Of a DNA stretch of 10,388 bases, positions 1 through 6,091 are shown piece by piece (the first letter of the stretch is position 1; each line of letters starts with the position of its first letter). A program made the position numbers and the translations under genes. The stretch comes from Syntrophomonadaceae bacterium (GTDB taxonomy: Bacteria; Bacillota_D; Dethiobacteria; DTU022): assembly GCA_003562605.1 (NCBI GenBank), contig PWUG01000315.1, forward strand, positions 1-10,388, read 5' to 3'. Below the pieces are notes generated by a model. That model saw nothing but the letters and a program-made list of their open reading frames with translations, was not told the DNA's origin and did not search any database.

Positions 1-761
1 AGCCAACCCCACAGGCGCATCGCCATGATGATTAATCCAACCCCGAATCCGAAAATATAACGGCCTGGTTGTGTTTTGGGTGAAGAAACCGGATCGGTGG
101 CCATAAAAAAAGCTCCCAGGATCAGGCTGCCTGAGAAAAAGTGAAAGAGTATATTCTGACCTGTCAGCAAACATACTATAACTACAGCGGCCAGGACGCT
201 GACGGGAATGCGCCAGTTGGCGTAACGCTTATATATAAGCCAGGCACCACCGATTAACAGCAGGAGAGCCGAACTTTCACCCAGGCTGCCCGGGATTACC
301 CCGATGAAAAGTTCATGTATTGGTGTTAGAGTCCCCTCACTGCGAAATATTTGCAGAGGAGTAGCTGTGCTTAAACCGTCAATCGGTGTCAGCCATGGGG
401 ACATTGTTCCCGGGAAAGCATATATGATAAACAACCTGCCGAAAAGGGCAGGATTGAAAATATTCTTACCGTAACCGCCGAAGGCCTGTTTCCCGATTAC
501 AATACCGACTACAGAACCTACCGCTACGACATAAAGCGGCAGGGATGGTGAAACAGTAAGAGCCAGCAGCATGCCGGTAACTACGGCGCTGAGGTCTTTT
601 ATCTTAAGCGGTTTTTTCGTTATATATTGATAAAGTGCTTCCGATGCTACAGCCGCAGCTACGCCAACAATGATTAAAAGTACAGCATTAAGACGATATA
701 AATAGATGGCAAAAAGCGCTGCGGGCGCCAGTGCAATTAGCATTCCTTTCATCATTTTCAT
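1..761 (-). CDS. rnfD: RnfD-like membrane subunit of the Rnf electron transport complex (partial, C-terminus outside window)
   Basis: RnfD is an integral membrane, flavin-carrying subunit of the ion-pumping ferredoxin:NAD+ oxidoreductase Rnf. The minus-strand frame is open from ATG at 761-759 to the window edge (253 codons). It shows several hydrophobic helices, a GGYGKNIFNPALFGR motif (about residues 95-109) and the S-x-A-T flavinylation motif in GLSTATPLQ, in which Thr134 is the expected covalent FMN site. The NqrB/RnfD family signature ATDPVSSP follows later. AGGAGG (complement of 769-774) sits 7 nt before the ATG, which fixes this start. The protein begins directly at what is normally the first helix region (MKMMKGMLIALAPA), so it appears to lack the roughly 25-residue cytoplasmic N-terminus usual in RnfD. 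An in-frame TGA upstream precludes a long extension. No rnfC precedes it, unlike the common rnfCDGEAB order. The family call is firm; the other subunits are not visible. Confidence 0.9.
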   Translation of the reverse strand, partial: MKMMKGMLIALAPAALFAIYLYRLNAVLLIIVGVAAAVASEALYQYITKKPLKIKDLSAVVTGMLLALTVSPSLPLYVVAVGSVVGIVIGKQAFGGYGKNIFNPALFGRLFIIYAFPGTMSPWLTPIDGLSTATPLQIFRSEGTLTPIHELFIGVIPGSLGESSALLLLIGGAWLIYKRYANWRIPVSVLAAVVIVCLLTGQNILFHFFSGSLILGAFFMATDPVSSPKTQPGRYIFGFGVGLIIMAMRLWGW

Positions 762-789
762 AAAGATTCCTCCTTTTGAGTATATCCTG

Positions 790-819
790 ATTATAGAACA
801 GAAAAGCCTGATCGATCAA
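790..819 (-). promoter_or_regulatory. Probable sigma-A promoter for rnfD
   Basis: On the minus strand a TTGATC -35 box (complement of 814-819) is separated by 18 nt from a perfect TATAAT -10 box (complement of 790-795), about 28 nt ahead of the rnfD start codon. The -35 box overlaps a perfect 10-bp palindrome TGATCGATCA (809-818), which could be an operator. This supports rnfD being the first gene of its transcript. Confidence 0.6.
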
Positions 820-905
820 CAACGGCATCCTTCTCAGGCAGGATCGAAAATCTTTTTGTAGAATTATTGAGACAAGTAGACATGAATTTCTAATGTGGAA
901 GGGGA

Positions 906-3245
906 ATGGGGAATATGGAGGTGCATAAACATATCGGGTTCTCTTTGCCCCGAAAAGATGGTGAAGATAAAGTCAGGGGCAAGCTGCGTTACCTCGGTGA
1001 CAGACAGTCGCCACAGATGCTGCATGCGGCAATTAAAACCAGCCCGCATGCCCATGCCCTGATCATTAAGGTCGACACCAGTGCTGCTTTAGAGGCCCCG
1101 GGAGTCAGGGCTGTACTTACCGGTGAGGATATTCCCGGTAACATCGGGATCTATCTTGGAGATAAACCCCCCTTAGCCCGCCAAAAAGTTCGCCATTATG
1201 GCGAGCCGGTGGCAGCAGTGGTTGCCGACAGCGAAGCGGAAGCAAAAGCAGCCCTGACGCGTATCAATGTCGAATACAAACCCTTGCCGGTGGTTCGTTC
1301 GCCGTCCGAGTCCCTGGTTGAAAATGCCCCCCTGCTCCATGAGGATATGGACACTTACTCACATATCCCGGCTATATTCCCTGAACCGGGCAGCAATGTA
1401 TCTAACAGGACCAAAATTCGCAAGGGTGATATCGAATCCGGTTTTAAAGCCAGCGAAACAGTTATCGAGGAATCATTCAGTTTCCCGCCGGGTGATCACG
1501 TGGCTATGGAAACACGGGCTTCCACAGCTGAGATTTTAGATGATGGCCAGGTGATTATTTACTCCACCACCCAGGCACCTTTTGTAGTCCGCAGTCTTCT
1601 CGGAGCTTCTTTTAACCTGCCGACTGGTAAAATAACAGTGATTACAGCTCCACTCGGCGGGGGTTTCGGCGGCAAAGCCGGCATTCAGCTTGAAGGACTG
1701 GTTTACCTGCTTTCCAAAGCGGTCGATGGCCGGTTGGTCCGGCTGGTTAACAGCAGGGAAAACGATTTGATTTCTTCTCCTGGCCGAACCGGTTTGGAAG
1801 CAAAAATCAGGCTGGGTTGTTCAAAGGACGGTAAGCTGCAGGCCGCTGAAATTTATTACTGTTTTGACAGCGGTGCCTACGCTGACTACGCCGTCAATAT
1901 AAGCCGGGCTGCAGCGATCGCCTGCACCGGCCCTTATGCGGTGCCCAATGTCTGGTGTGATTCCACCTGTGTTTATACCAATCATCCTTTTGCTACTGCT
2001 TATCGCGGATTTGGCCATATAGAATTGGCTTTTGCCATCGAACGGGCTGTCGATTTACTGGCTGAAAAAGCGGGAATTGATCCCCTTGAATTCCGGATGA
2101 TTAATGTGATCCGGAAAGGCGATACAACCCCTACTCAGAGCTTAATGGATGACAATACCGGGAATTTGAGAAAGTGCCTGGAAAATGTTTCGGCCATGCT
2201 CGAATGGGATAGGGGTTCTCGGCAAAAGATGGCCGATGGAAAAGTGCGGGCTAAAGGTGTAAGCTGCTTCTGGAAAGCTCCTGCCATGCCGACCAATGCC
2301 GACGGGGGGGCTATTCTCACATTTAACGAAGATGGCACAGTTAACCTGCACTGCGGTGCAATAGAAATCGGGCAGGGATTAAAGACTGCCCTCGCCCAGG
2401 TTTTAGCAGAAAAGCTTGGCATACACCCTGACCAGATTCATGTTATAGACGAAGTCAATACCCGGGCCGCTCCTCATGACTGGGCTACAGCAGCCAGCCG
2501 CAGTCTTTTTATGATCGGTAGGGCTTTGATAGAAGCTGCCGATGATGCCATCAGGCAGATTAAACAGACTGCATCAATAGTCCTGCGCTGCCCGCCTGAA
2601 GATTTGCAGGTCTCAGCAGGGCGGGTTTTTCTGGCAGATGAACCGGAAACAGGCCTGCCTGTTGCCGATGTTGCTCTGGGCTATATGTTCCCTGAAGGAA
2701 ATGCCGTGCAAGGCCAGGTTATCGGTGTCGGGCGATATATTTCACGCCGCCTGACCGCGATAGATCCGGAGAGCGGCGCAGGCCGCCCGGCTCTTGAATG
2801 GACCATGGGGGCCCAGGGGGTAGAGGTTGAGCTCGATCCCTCAGACGGCACTTACCGGGTTTTAAAAGCAGTCTGTTCCATGGATGTGGGTAAGGTAATC
2901 AACCCTTTCCTGGCTCATGGCCAGGTGGTAGGTGGAATGTCGATGGGGCTCGGTTTTGCAGGTTGGGAAAGCTTTATACTTAACAGGCAGGGTCGGGTTA
3001 TAAATGACAGTTTGAGGAACTATAAAATATTGCGTTACGGCGAAGAACCTGCCTACCAGGTTGAATTTGTAGAAACACCTCAGCGCGACGGCCCTTACGG
3101 CGCCCGCGGTTTAGGGGAGCAGGGTGTTCTCGGCATGCCCGGTGCCCTGGCCGGAGCCCTTGCACGAGCCATCGGACGTCCGCTTAACCAACTGCCGTTA
3201 ACGCCACAGAAGATCTGGGAAGCAGGGAAGGAGGCAGCCAAATGA
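906..3245 (+). CDS. Xanthine dehydrogenase-family molybdopterin-binding large subunit (substrate unknown)
   Basis: This is the catalytic Mo-cofactor subunit of a molybdenum hydroxylase, 779 aa, a normal length for a separate large subunit. An N-terminal aldehyde oxidase/XDH a/b-hammerhead domain covers about residues 15-120 (DKVRGKLRYLGD, HYGEPVAAVVA). The Mo-binding part shows LGGGFGGK (250-257), AYRGFG (365-370), EIGQG (487-491) and GARGLGEQG, in which Glu738 is the expected catalytic base. The TAYRGFGH loop, rather than the AYRCSFR loop, argues against form I CO dehydrogenase. The residue after GGFGGK is Ala258, where bovine xanthine oxidase has its substrate-binding Glu802, so purine specificity is not supported. 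The start is uncertain: the ATG at 906 lies only 1 nt after GGAAGGGG, and the in-frame ATG at 915 is better spaced. It heads a three-gene operon in the order of E. coli xdhABC. I saw no convincing promoter in 762-905. Confidence 0.92.
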   Translation: MGNMEVHKHIGFSLPRKDGEDKVRGKLRYLGDRQSPQMLHAAIKTSPHAHALIIKVDTSAALEAPGVRAVLTGEDIPGNIGIYLGDKPPLARQKVRHYGEPVAAVVADSEAEAKAALTRINVEYKPLPVVRSPSESLVENAPLLHEDMDTYSHIPAIFPEPGSNVSNRTKIRKGDIESGFKASETVIEESFSFPPGDHVAMETRASTAEILDDGQVIIYSTTQAPFVVRSLLGASFNLPTGKITVITAPLGGGFGGKAGIQLEGLVYLLSKAVDGRLVRLVNSRENDLISSPGRTGLEAKIRLGCSKDGKLQAAEIYYCFDSGAYADYAVNISRAAAIACTGPYAVPNVWCDSTCVYTNHPFATAYRGFGHIELAFAIERAVDLLAEKAGIDPLEFRMINVIRKGDTTPTQSLMDDNTGNLRKCLENVSAMLEWDRGSRQKMADGKVRAKGVSCFWKAPAMPTNADGGAILTFNEDGTVNLHCGAIEIGQGLKTALAQVLAEKLGIHPDQIHVIDEVNTRAAPHDWATAASRSLFMIGRALIEAADDAIRQIKQTASIVLRCPPEDLQVSAGRVFLADEPETGLPVADVALGYMFPEGNAVQGQVIGVGRYISRRLTAIDPESGAGRPALEWTMGAQGVEVELDPSDGTYRVLKAVCSMDVGKVINPFLAHGQVVGGMSMGLGFAGWESFILNRQGRVINDSLRNYKILRYGEEPAYQVEFVETPQRDGPYGARGLGEQGVLGMPGALAGALARAIGRPLNQLPLTPQKIWEAGKEAAK

Positions 3246-4081
3246 TTCCTTTTGACCTGGAATATTATGCCCCTGAAAGTATAAAAGAAGCTGTTGTGAT
3301 CTATACCGAATTGTCAGATGCCGGCAAAGAACCTCTTTACTACGCCGGTGGTACTGAAATTGTTACCTTTTGCCGTCAACAAAAAATTAAGCCCGGTGCA
3401 CTGATCGACCTGAAGGGAATAGCGGAAACTGGTTTACTTGAGTTCGATGGTGAAAAATTGATCCTGGGAGCTAATATCACGCTCTCATGCCTTTCTGAAC
3501 AGGGTCACTTCCCGCTTATTGCCGATGTGGCCAGGGGTGTTGCCGACCGAACCGCTCGCAATCGTTTGACCCTTGGTGGAAATATTTGCGGCCGGCTGCC
3601 TTATCGGGAAGCAATTCTGCCCCTGCTTACGGCCGATGCCGAAGTTGTATTGGCCGGCAGGGATGGTCACCGCACCGAGACTTTGCGCGAACTATTTGAT
3701 AAACGTCTCAAGTTGGAAAAAGGAGAAATTTTGGTTCAACTGATCGTCGCCAGGAAAGAATTGGAAAACAAGAGTTGGGTCAGGCGCCGCGAAAAGCATG
3801 GGCCTGTTGACTATCCGCTCTGCCACATGATCGGTGTTAAAAAGAAAGATCACCTTGCTGTTGCAGTCAGCGGTCTTTGTGCCTTTCCATTCCGAAGCGA
3901 TGAGATTGAAAAAGTGATCAACGATTCTGTCCTGTCAGCACAAGAAAAGGTTGAGAAATCCACTGCCCTGCTGCCGGGAGCCGTCCGCAGCGATGAGATC
4001 GGCTCAGATGATTACCGCCTGGCGCTCTGGCAGAGAGATCTGGTAGAAATGATGGAATATATGGAGGGAGCGGAGCGATGA
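3242..4081 (+). CDS. FAD-binding medium subunit of xanthine dehydrogenase-family hydroxylase
   Basis: This subunit carries FAD and passes electrons from the [2Fe-2S] subunit to the final acceptor, often NAD+ in this family. The 279-aa protein has the two flavin signatures of PF00941: YYAGGTE (33-39) and TLGGNICG (110-117). A C-terminal CO-dehydrogenase-flavoprotein-type domain lies at roughly 165-270. I see no extra cysteine loop of the kind that carries a [4Fe-4S] cluster in 4-hydroxybenzoyl-CoA reductase. The start ATG overlaps the stop of the large-subunit gene (ATGA) and has AAGGAGG at 3228-3234 with 7 nt spacing, so the two genes are translationally coupled. The partners are encoded on both sides in the same operon. 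The assignment to the family is firm; the electron acceptor is inferred only. Confidence 0.92.
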   Translation: MIPFDLEYYAPESIKEAVVIYTELSDAGKEPLYYAGGTEIVTFCRQQKIKPGALIDLKGIAETGLLEFDGEKLILGANITLSCLSEQGHFPLIADVARGVADRTARNRLTLGGNICGRLPYREAILPLLTADAEVVLAGRDGHRTETLRELFDKRLKLEKGEILVQLIVARKELENKSWVRRREKHGPVDYPLCHMIGVKKKDHLAVAVSGLCAFPFRSDEIEKVINDSVLSAQEKVEKSTALLPGAVRSDEIGSDDYRLALWQRDLVEMMEYMEGAER

Positions 4082-4557
4082 AATCATACCGGGAGATCAC
4101 GAATATCACCTTATATGTCAACGGCGAAAAAAGACGGGTCACGGTTCGCCCCGCCGATACCCTCCTGCGGGTGTTGCGTGAAAAGCTGGGCCTGACAGGT
4201 GCCAAACCGGGTTGTGAAAACGGTGACTGTGGAGCCTGTACTGTCCTGCTCGACAGTCTGCCCGTAAAATCATGCCTAATACTGGCAGTCGAAATTGTCG
4301 GCAAGAAAATAACCACAGTAGAAGGCCTGAAAAATACTGCTATCCAGCAGGCTTTTCTCCAGGAAGGTGGCTTCCAGTGCGGCTACTGTACCTCGGGGTT
4401 TTTGGTTAATGCCTATGCCCTTTTAGAGAAGTACCCTGAGCCTGCAGGCGAAGCAGACAGGGAGTGGCTTGAAAGCAACCTCTGCCGCTGTACAGGTTAT
4501 GAAGGTATCAGCCGGGCTATTGATACAGCCCGGGAAATCATTAAACAACAAATCTAG
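4078..4557 (+). CDS. [2Fe-2S] small subunit of xanthine dehydrogenase-family hydroxylase
   Basis: This is the iron-sulfur subunit that relays electrons from the Mo site to FAD. The 159-aa protein has an N-terminal plant-ferredoxin-like domain with Cys46, Cys51, Cys54 and Cys66 (CENGDCGAC plus a distal Cys). An all-helical C-terminal domain holds the second cluster with Cys101, Cys104, Cys136 and Cys138 (QCGYC and CRCTGY). Gln100 before CGYC is the conserved residue that faces the molybdopterin. All eight ligands are present, so the subunit looks functional. The ATG overlaps the preceding TGA (ATGA) and is preceded by GGAGGG at 4063-4068. It completes the Mo/FAD/Fe-S trio. Its TAG stop codon is also the first three bases of a duplicated palindromic element. 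Confidence 0.95.
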   Translation: MKSYREITNITLYVNGEKRRVTVRPADTLLRVLREKLGLTGAKPGCENGDCGACTVLLDSLPVKSCLILAVEIVGKKITTVEGLKNTAIQQAFLQEGGFQCGYCTSGFLVNAYALLEKYPEPAGEADREWLESNLCRCTGYEGISRAIDTAREIIKQQI

Positions 4558-4626
4558 TACAGAGGGACGGAGGTAGTGTACTAAAATCAATATTTAGTAC
4601 AGAGGGACGGAGGTAGTGTACTAAAA
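4555..4626 (+). repeat. Two exact tandem copies of a 32-nt palindromic element (period 40 nt)
   Basis: The identical 32-nt unit occupies 4555-4586 and 4595-4626, separated by the 8 nt TCAATATT. Each unit has inverted ends TAGTAC / GTACTA around the 17-nt centre AGAGGGACGGAGGTAGT. In the second copy the arms extend to 8 bp (TTTAGTAC / GTACTAAA). Each could fold as a hairpin in RNA. The first copy begins with the stop codon of the Fe-S subunit gene. No transposase is seen nearby. The GAGGGACGG core reminds me of dispersed palindromic repeats in clostridial genomes, but I cannot verify this. Confidence 0.85.
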
Positions 4627-4631
4627 ATAGT

Positions 4632-4648
4632 GGAGGGGGCAGCCAATT
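4632..4648 (+). promoter_or_regulatory. Strong ribosome binding site followed by an ATT start codon
   Basis: GGAGGGGG at 4632-4639 is followed after 6 nt by ATT at 4646, with a second ATT at 4649. An in-frame TAG at 4628-4630 closes the frame just upstream. No ATG, GTG or TTG occurs in frame until GTG at 4808, which lies inside the conserved domain. The RBS therefore points to ATT as the initiator. Confidence 0.6.
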
Positions 4649-5188
4649 ATTTCTGATCACAGTCAGCTGGAAGCAATATTTGCCCGTTTTAATTTTACAG
4701 ACTACCGTTGGATTGAAGCATCACAAATTGAGGTTGCCCACTGGGTACGCTTCAAGTGTACTTTTGGCTGCACCAGTTATGGCAAAAAAGGAACCTGCCC
4801 ACCGCAGGTGCCATCGGTAGAAGAATGCCGCTCCTTTTTTTCCGAGTATAATGATGCGGTCATCTTTCACTTTGCGAAAAAAGTTGATCGTCCGGAAGAC
4901 CGAGTTCCCTGGAGCAGGGAACTGAGCAAAGAACTGATTAAACTTGAAAGAGAGGTATTTTGGGCAGGTTATTACAAGGCCTTTATGCTCTACATGGACG
5001 AATGCCGTTTCTGCGCAAAATGTGCCGGATCCCGGGAAGCCTGTGTCAATAAAGATGATGCCCGCCCCGGTCCGGAATCTTTAGCGGTCGATGTTTTCTC
5101 TACTGTTAGGAGTGCCGGATACCCGATAGAAGTACTTTGCGACTATGACCAGGAAATGAACCGTTATGCATTCCTGATGGTTGAATAA
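4646..5188 (+). CDS. DUF2284 family predicted metal-binding protein, probable ATT start
   Basis: The frame translates to 180 aa from ATT at 4646, about the usual length for DUF2284 proteins. Starting at the first canonical codon (GTG 4808, 126 aa) would cut off a conserved half of the cysteine motif. Visible motifs, numbered from ATT, are C38-x3-C42 followed by YGKKGTCPP with Cys51, then the C-terminal cluster-like motif Cys120-x2-Cys123-x2-Cys126-x6-Cys133. This arrangement is typical of DUF2284, whose members are thought to bind an Fe-S cluster or another metal; no enzymatic role is established. There is no signal peptide and no membrane segment, so it is probably cytoplasmic. It follows the hydroxylase operon after the duplicated palindrome and may be its last gene. 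GTG 4808 as a true start cannot be wholly excluded, nor can a base change or sequencing error at the original start codon. Confidence 0.8.
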   Translation: MISDHSQLEAIFARFNFTDYRWIEASQIEVAHWVRFKCTFGCTSYGKKGTCPPQVPSVEECRSFFSEYNDAVIFHFAKKVDRPEDRVPWSRELSKELIKLEREVFWAGYYKAFMLYMDECRFCAKCAGSREACVNKDDARPGPESLAVDVFSTVRSAGYPIEVLCDYDQEMNRYAFLMVE

Positions 5189-5220
5189 AAAAACCCGCCA
5201 TTGACAAACATTGGCGGGTT
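5187..5220 (-). terminator. Rho-independent terminator of ferritin gene, possibly bidirectional
   Basis: The arms AACCCGCCA (5192-5200) and TGGCGGGTT (5212-5220) form a perfect 9-bp GC-rich stem with an 11-nt loop. Read on the minus strand the stem is followed by seven T residues (complement of 5187-5193), about 30 nt past the ferritin stop codon. On the plus strand it follows the DUF2284 stop but lacks a good T tract, so termination there is less certain. Confidence 0.85.
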
Positions 5221-5248
5221 GTAAACCATAATCAATAAATTGTTATTG

Positions 5249-5755
5249 TTACTCTGCCGCGGGGGTAAATGTTCTCGCGGCAAGTTCTTTATCTATCATC
5301 AATATGCCATGTCCTTGTTCGCCCACCCGTTTGACTTTGCTTAGGAGCTTGTTCATGTTTGCTTCTTCTTCGACCTGCTCATCGATAAACCACTGCAGGA
5401 AACTGATGCTGGGGTAGTGTTTCTCTTCCTGGGCCAGGTTTATTAATTCATTGATCAGGCTGCTGACCAGCTTTTCATGTTCCAGAGCCAGGGTGAAGAT
5501 TTCCTCTGTTGACTTAAAATCGCGCTTTGGATCTTTGAACCCGGTTATTACAGCTTCTTCGCCCTGGTCGTTGATAAAGTCGAAAAATTTCATGGCGTGA
5601 AACCTTTCTTCTTCAGCCTGGACGACAAAAAAATTGGCGAAACCATCGAGGTCTTCTTTCATGAAGTAGGCTGCCATTGCCAGGTAATAGTGGGCGGAGT
5701 AAAATTCGTGGGTAATCTGTTCGTTTAACTTGGTTAATAATTTATCAGATATCAT
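5249..5755 (-). CDS. ftnA: Non-heme bacterial ferritin (iron storage)
   Basis: Ferritin oxidises Fe(II) at a di-iron ferroxidase centre and stores the mineral inside a 24-subunit cytoplasmic shell. The 168-aa four-helix protein keeps every ferroxidase residue at the numbering of E. coli FtnA: Glu17, Glu50, His53, Glu94, Gln127 and Glu130, with Tyr24 also present. The ATG is preceded on the minus strand by AAGGAGG (complement of about 5762-5768). It is a single-gene unit with its own promoter upstream and a terminator downstream, and it is transcribed divergently from the formate dehydrogenase operon. In anaerobes ferritin is commonly tied to iron supply or oxidative stress; the palindromes upstream may be operators, but I recognise no exact Fur or PerR box. 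Heme-binding Met of bacterioferritin is not indicated. Confidence 0.97.
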   Translation of the reverse strand: MISDKLLTKLNEQITHEFYSAHYYLAMAAYFMKEDLDGFANFFVVQAEEERFHAMKFFDFINDQGEEAVITGFKDPKRDFKSTEEIFTLALEHEKLVSSLINELINLAQEEKHYPSISFLQWFIDEQVEEEANMNKLLSKVKRVGEQGHGILMIDKELAARTFTPAAE

Positions 5756-5776
5756 AGTAATCCTCCTTTTCTTTAA

Positions 5777-5805
5777 ATTATATTACGTTTTGTGAATATA
5801 TGCAA
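5777..5805 (-). promoter_or_regulatory. Probable sigma-A promoter of ferritin
   Basis: On the minus strand TTGCAT (complement of 5800-5805) and a perfect TATAAT (complement of 5777-5782) are spaced by 17 nt, the optimum. The -10 box is about 21 nt upstream of the ferritin start codon, leaving room for a short leader with the RBS. Confidence 0.75.
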
Positions 5806-5845
5806 GACAATTAAGAATCAATCTTAATTTAGCGGATATTGTCTT
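5804..5845. promoter_or_regulatory. Nested inverted repeats upstream of ferritin promoter
   Basis: ATTAAGA (5810-5816) and TCTTAAT (5822-5828) form a 7-bp inverted repeat with a 5-nt spacer. It is bracketed by an outer pair AAGACAAT (5804-5811) and ATTGTCTT (5838-5845). The pair abuts the ferritin -35 box. It could bind a dimeric regulator; it does not match a Fur or PerR consensus well enough to name one. Confidence 0.45.
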
Positions 5846-5907
5846 AATGACTTTACGCGGCTTCACCTGTTCGGATAAAATGTCTATTTTTCAGGCTAGA
5901 CAGTCTA

Positions 5908-5964
5908 TTGCGTCTTTTTATTTATAGCTTAAATTTGTGCTTATTTGGCAGGATTCGCTAATAC
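5908..5964 (+). promoter_or_regulatory. Candidate promoter(s) of the formate dehydrogenase operon
   Basis: Two weak sigma-A-like pairs are visible: TTGCGT (5908-5913) with TAAATT (5930-5935), 16-nt spacing, and TTGTGC (5935-5940) with TAATAC (5959-5964), 18-nt spacing. Either would leave a leader of about 120-150 nt before the GTG at 6092. Neither is strong and the choice is open. Confidence 0.3.
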
Positions 5965-6091
5965 AGAAGGAGAATAACAGAAGGTCTGTTTTTGTAAAAA
6001 TTGAGGGGATGTTAAAAAAATGGGTTTTTATCACAAGACCAGCGCATTATTGAAATAAAAAGCCAGAATATGCAGTAAGGAGAGTGGTATC

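Larger units (their letters stand above)
5756..6091. other. Intergenic region between divergent ferritin and formate dehydrogenase operons
   Basis: This 336-bp AT-rich stretch holds no convincing gene. It contains the ferritin promoter and nested palindromes at its left end. In its middle lie TGTCTA (5881-5886) with TAGACA (5897-5902) and the 11-bp palindrome TAGACAGTCTA (5897-5907). Weak promoter candidates for the plus strand follow. The last 150 nt before the nuoE-like gene look like an untranslated leader with two very short ORFs (6009-6053 and 6020-6058) that I do not call as genes. Confidence 0.6.

Noticed and set aside
2304..2310. Run of seven G as a frameshift or slippage site in the Mo subunit
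   Set aside because: The family similarity continues in the same frame on both sides of the run, so there is no sign of a shift.
3918..4316. A 132-aa minus-strand frame across the FAD and Fe-S subunit genes
   Set aside because: It is a shadow of two well-supported overlapping genes, with no family motif or RBS of note.
4555..4626. CRISPR array
   Set aside because: There are only two repeat units with an 8-nt spacer and no cas genes, which does not fit a CRISPR array.
4808..4810. GTG 4808 as start of the DUF2284 protein
   Set aside because: It removes the conserved CxxxC and TCPP region, and no clear RBS precedes it.
5975..5994. Hairpin CAG-AAGGT-CTG followed by T residues as a leader terminator or attenuator
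   Set aside because: The stem is only 3-4 bp and not stable enough to call.
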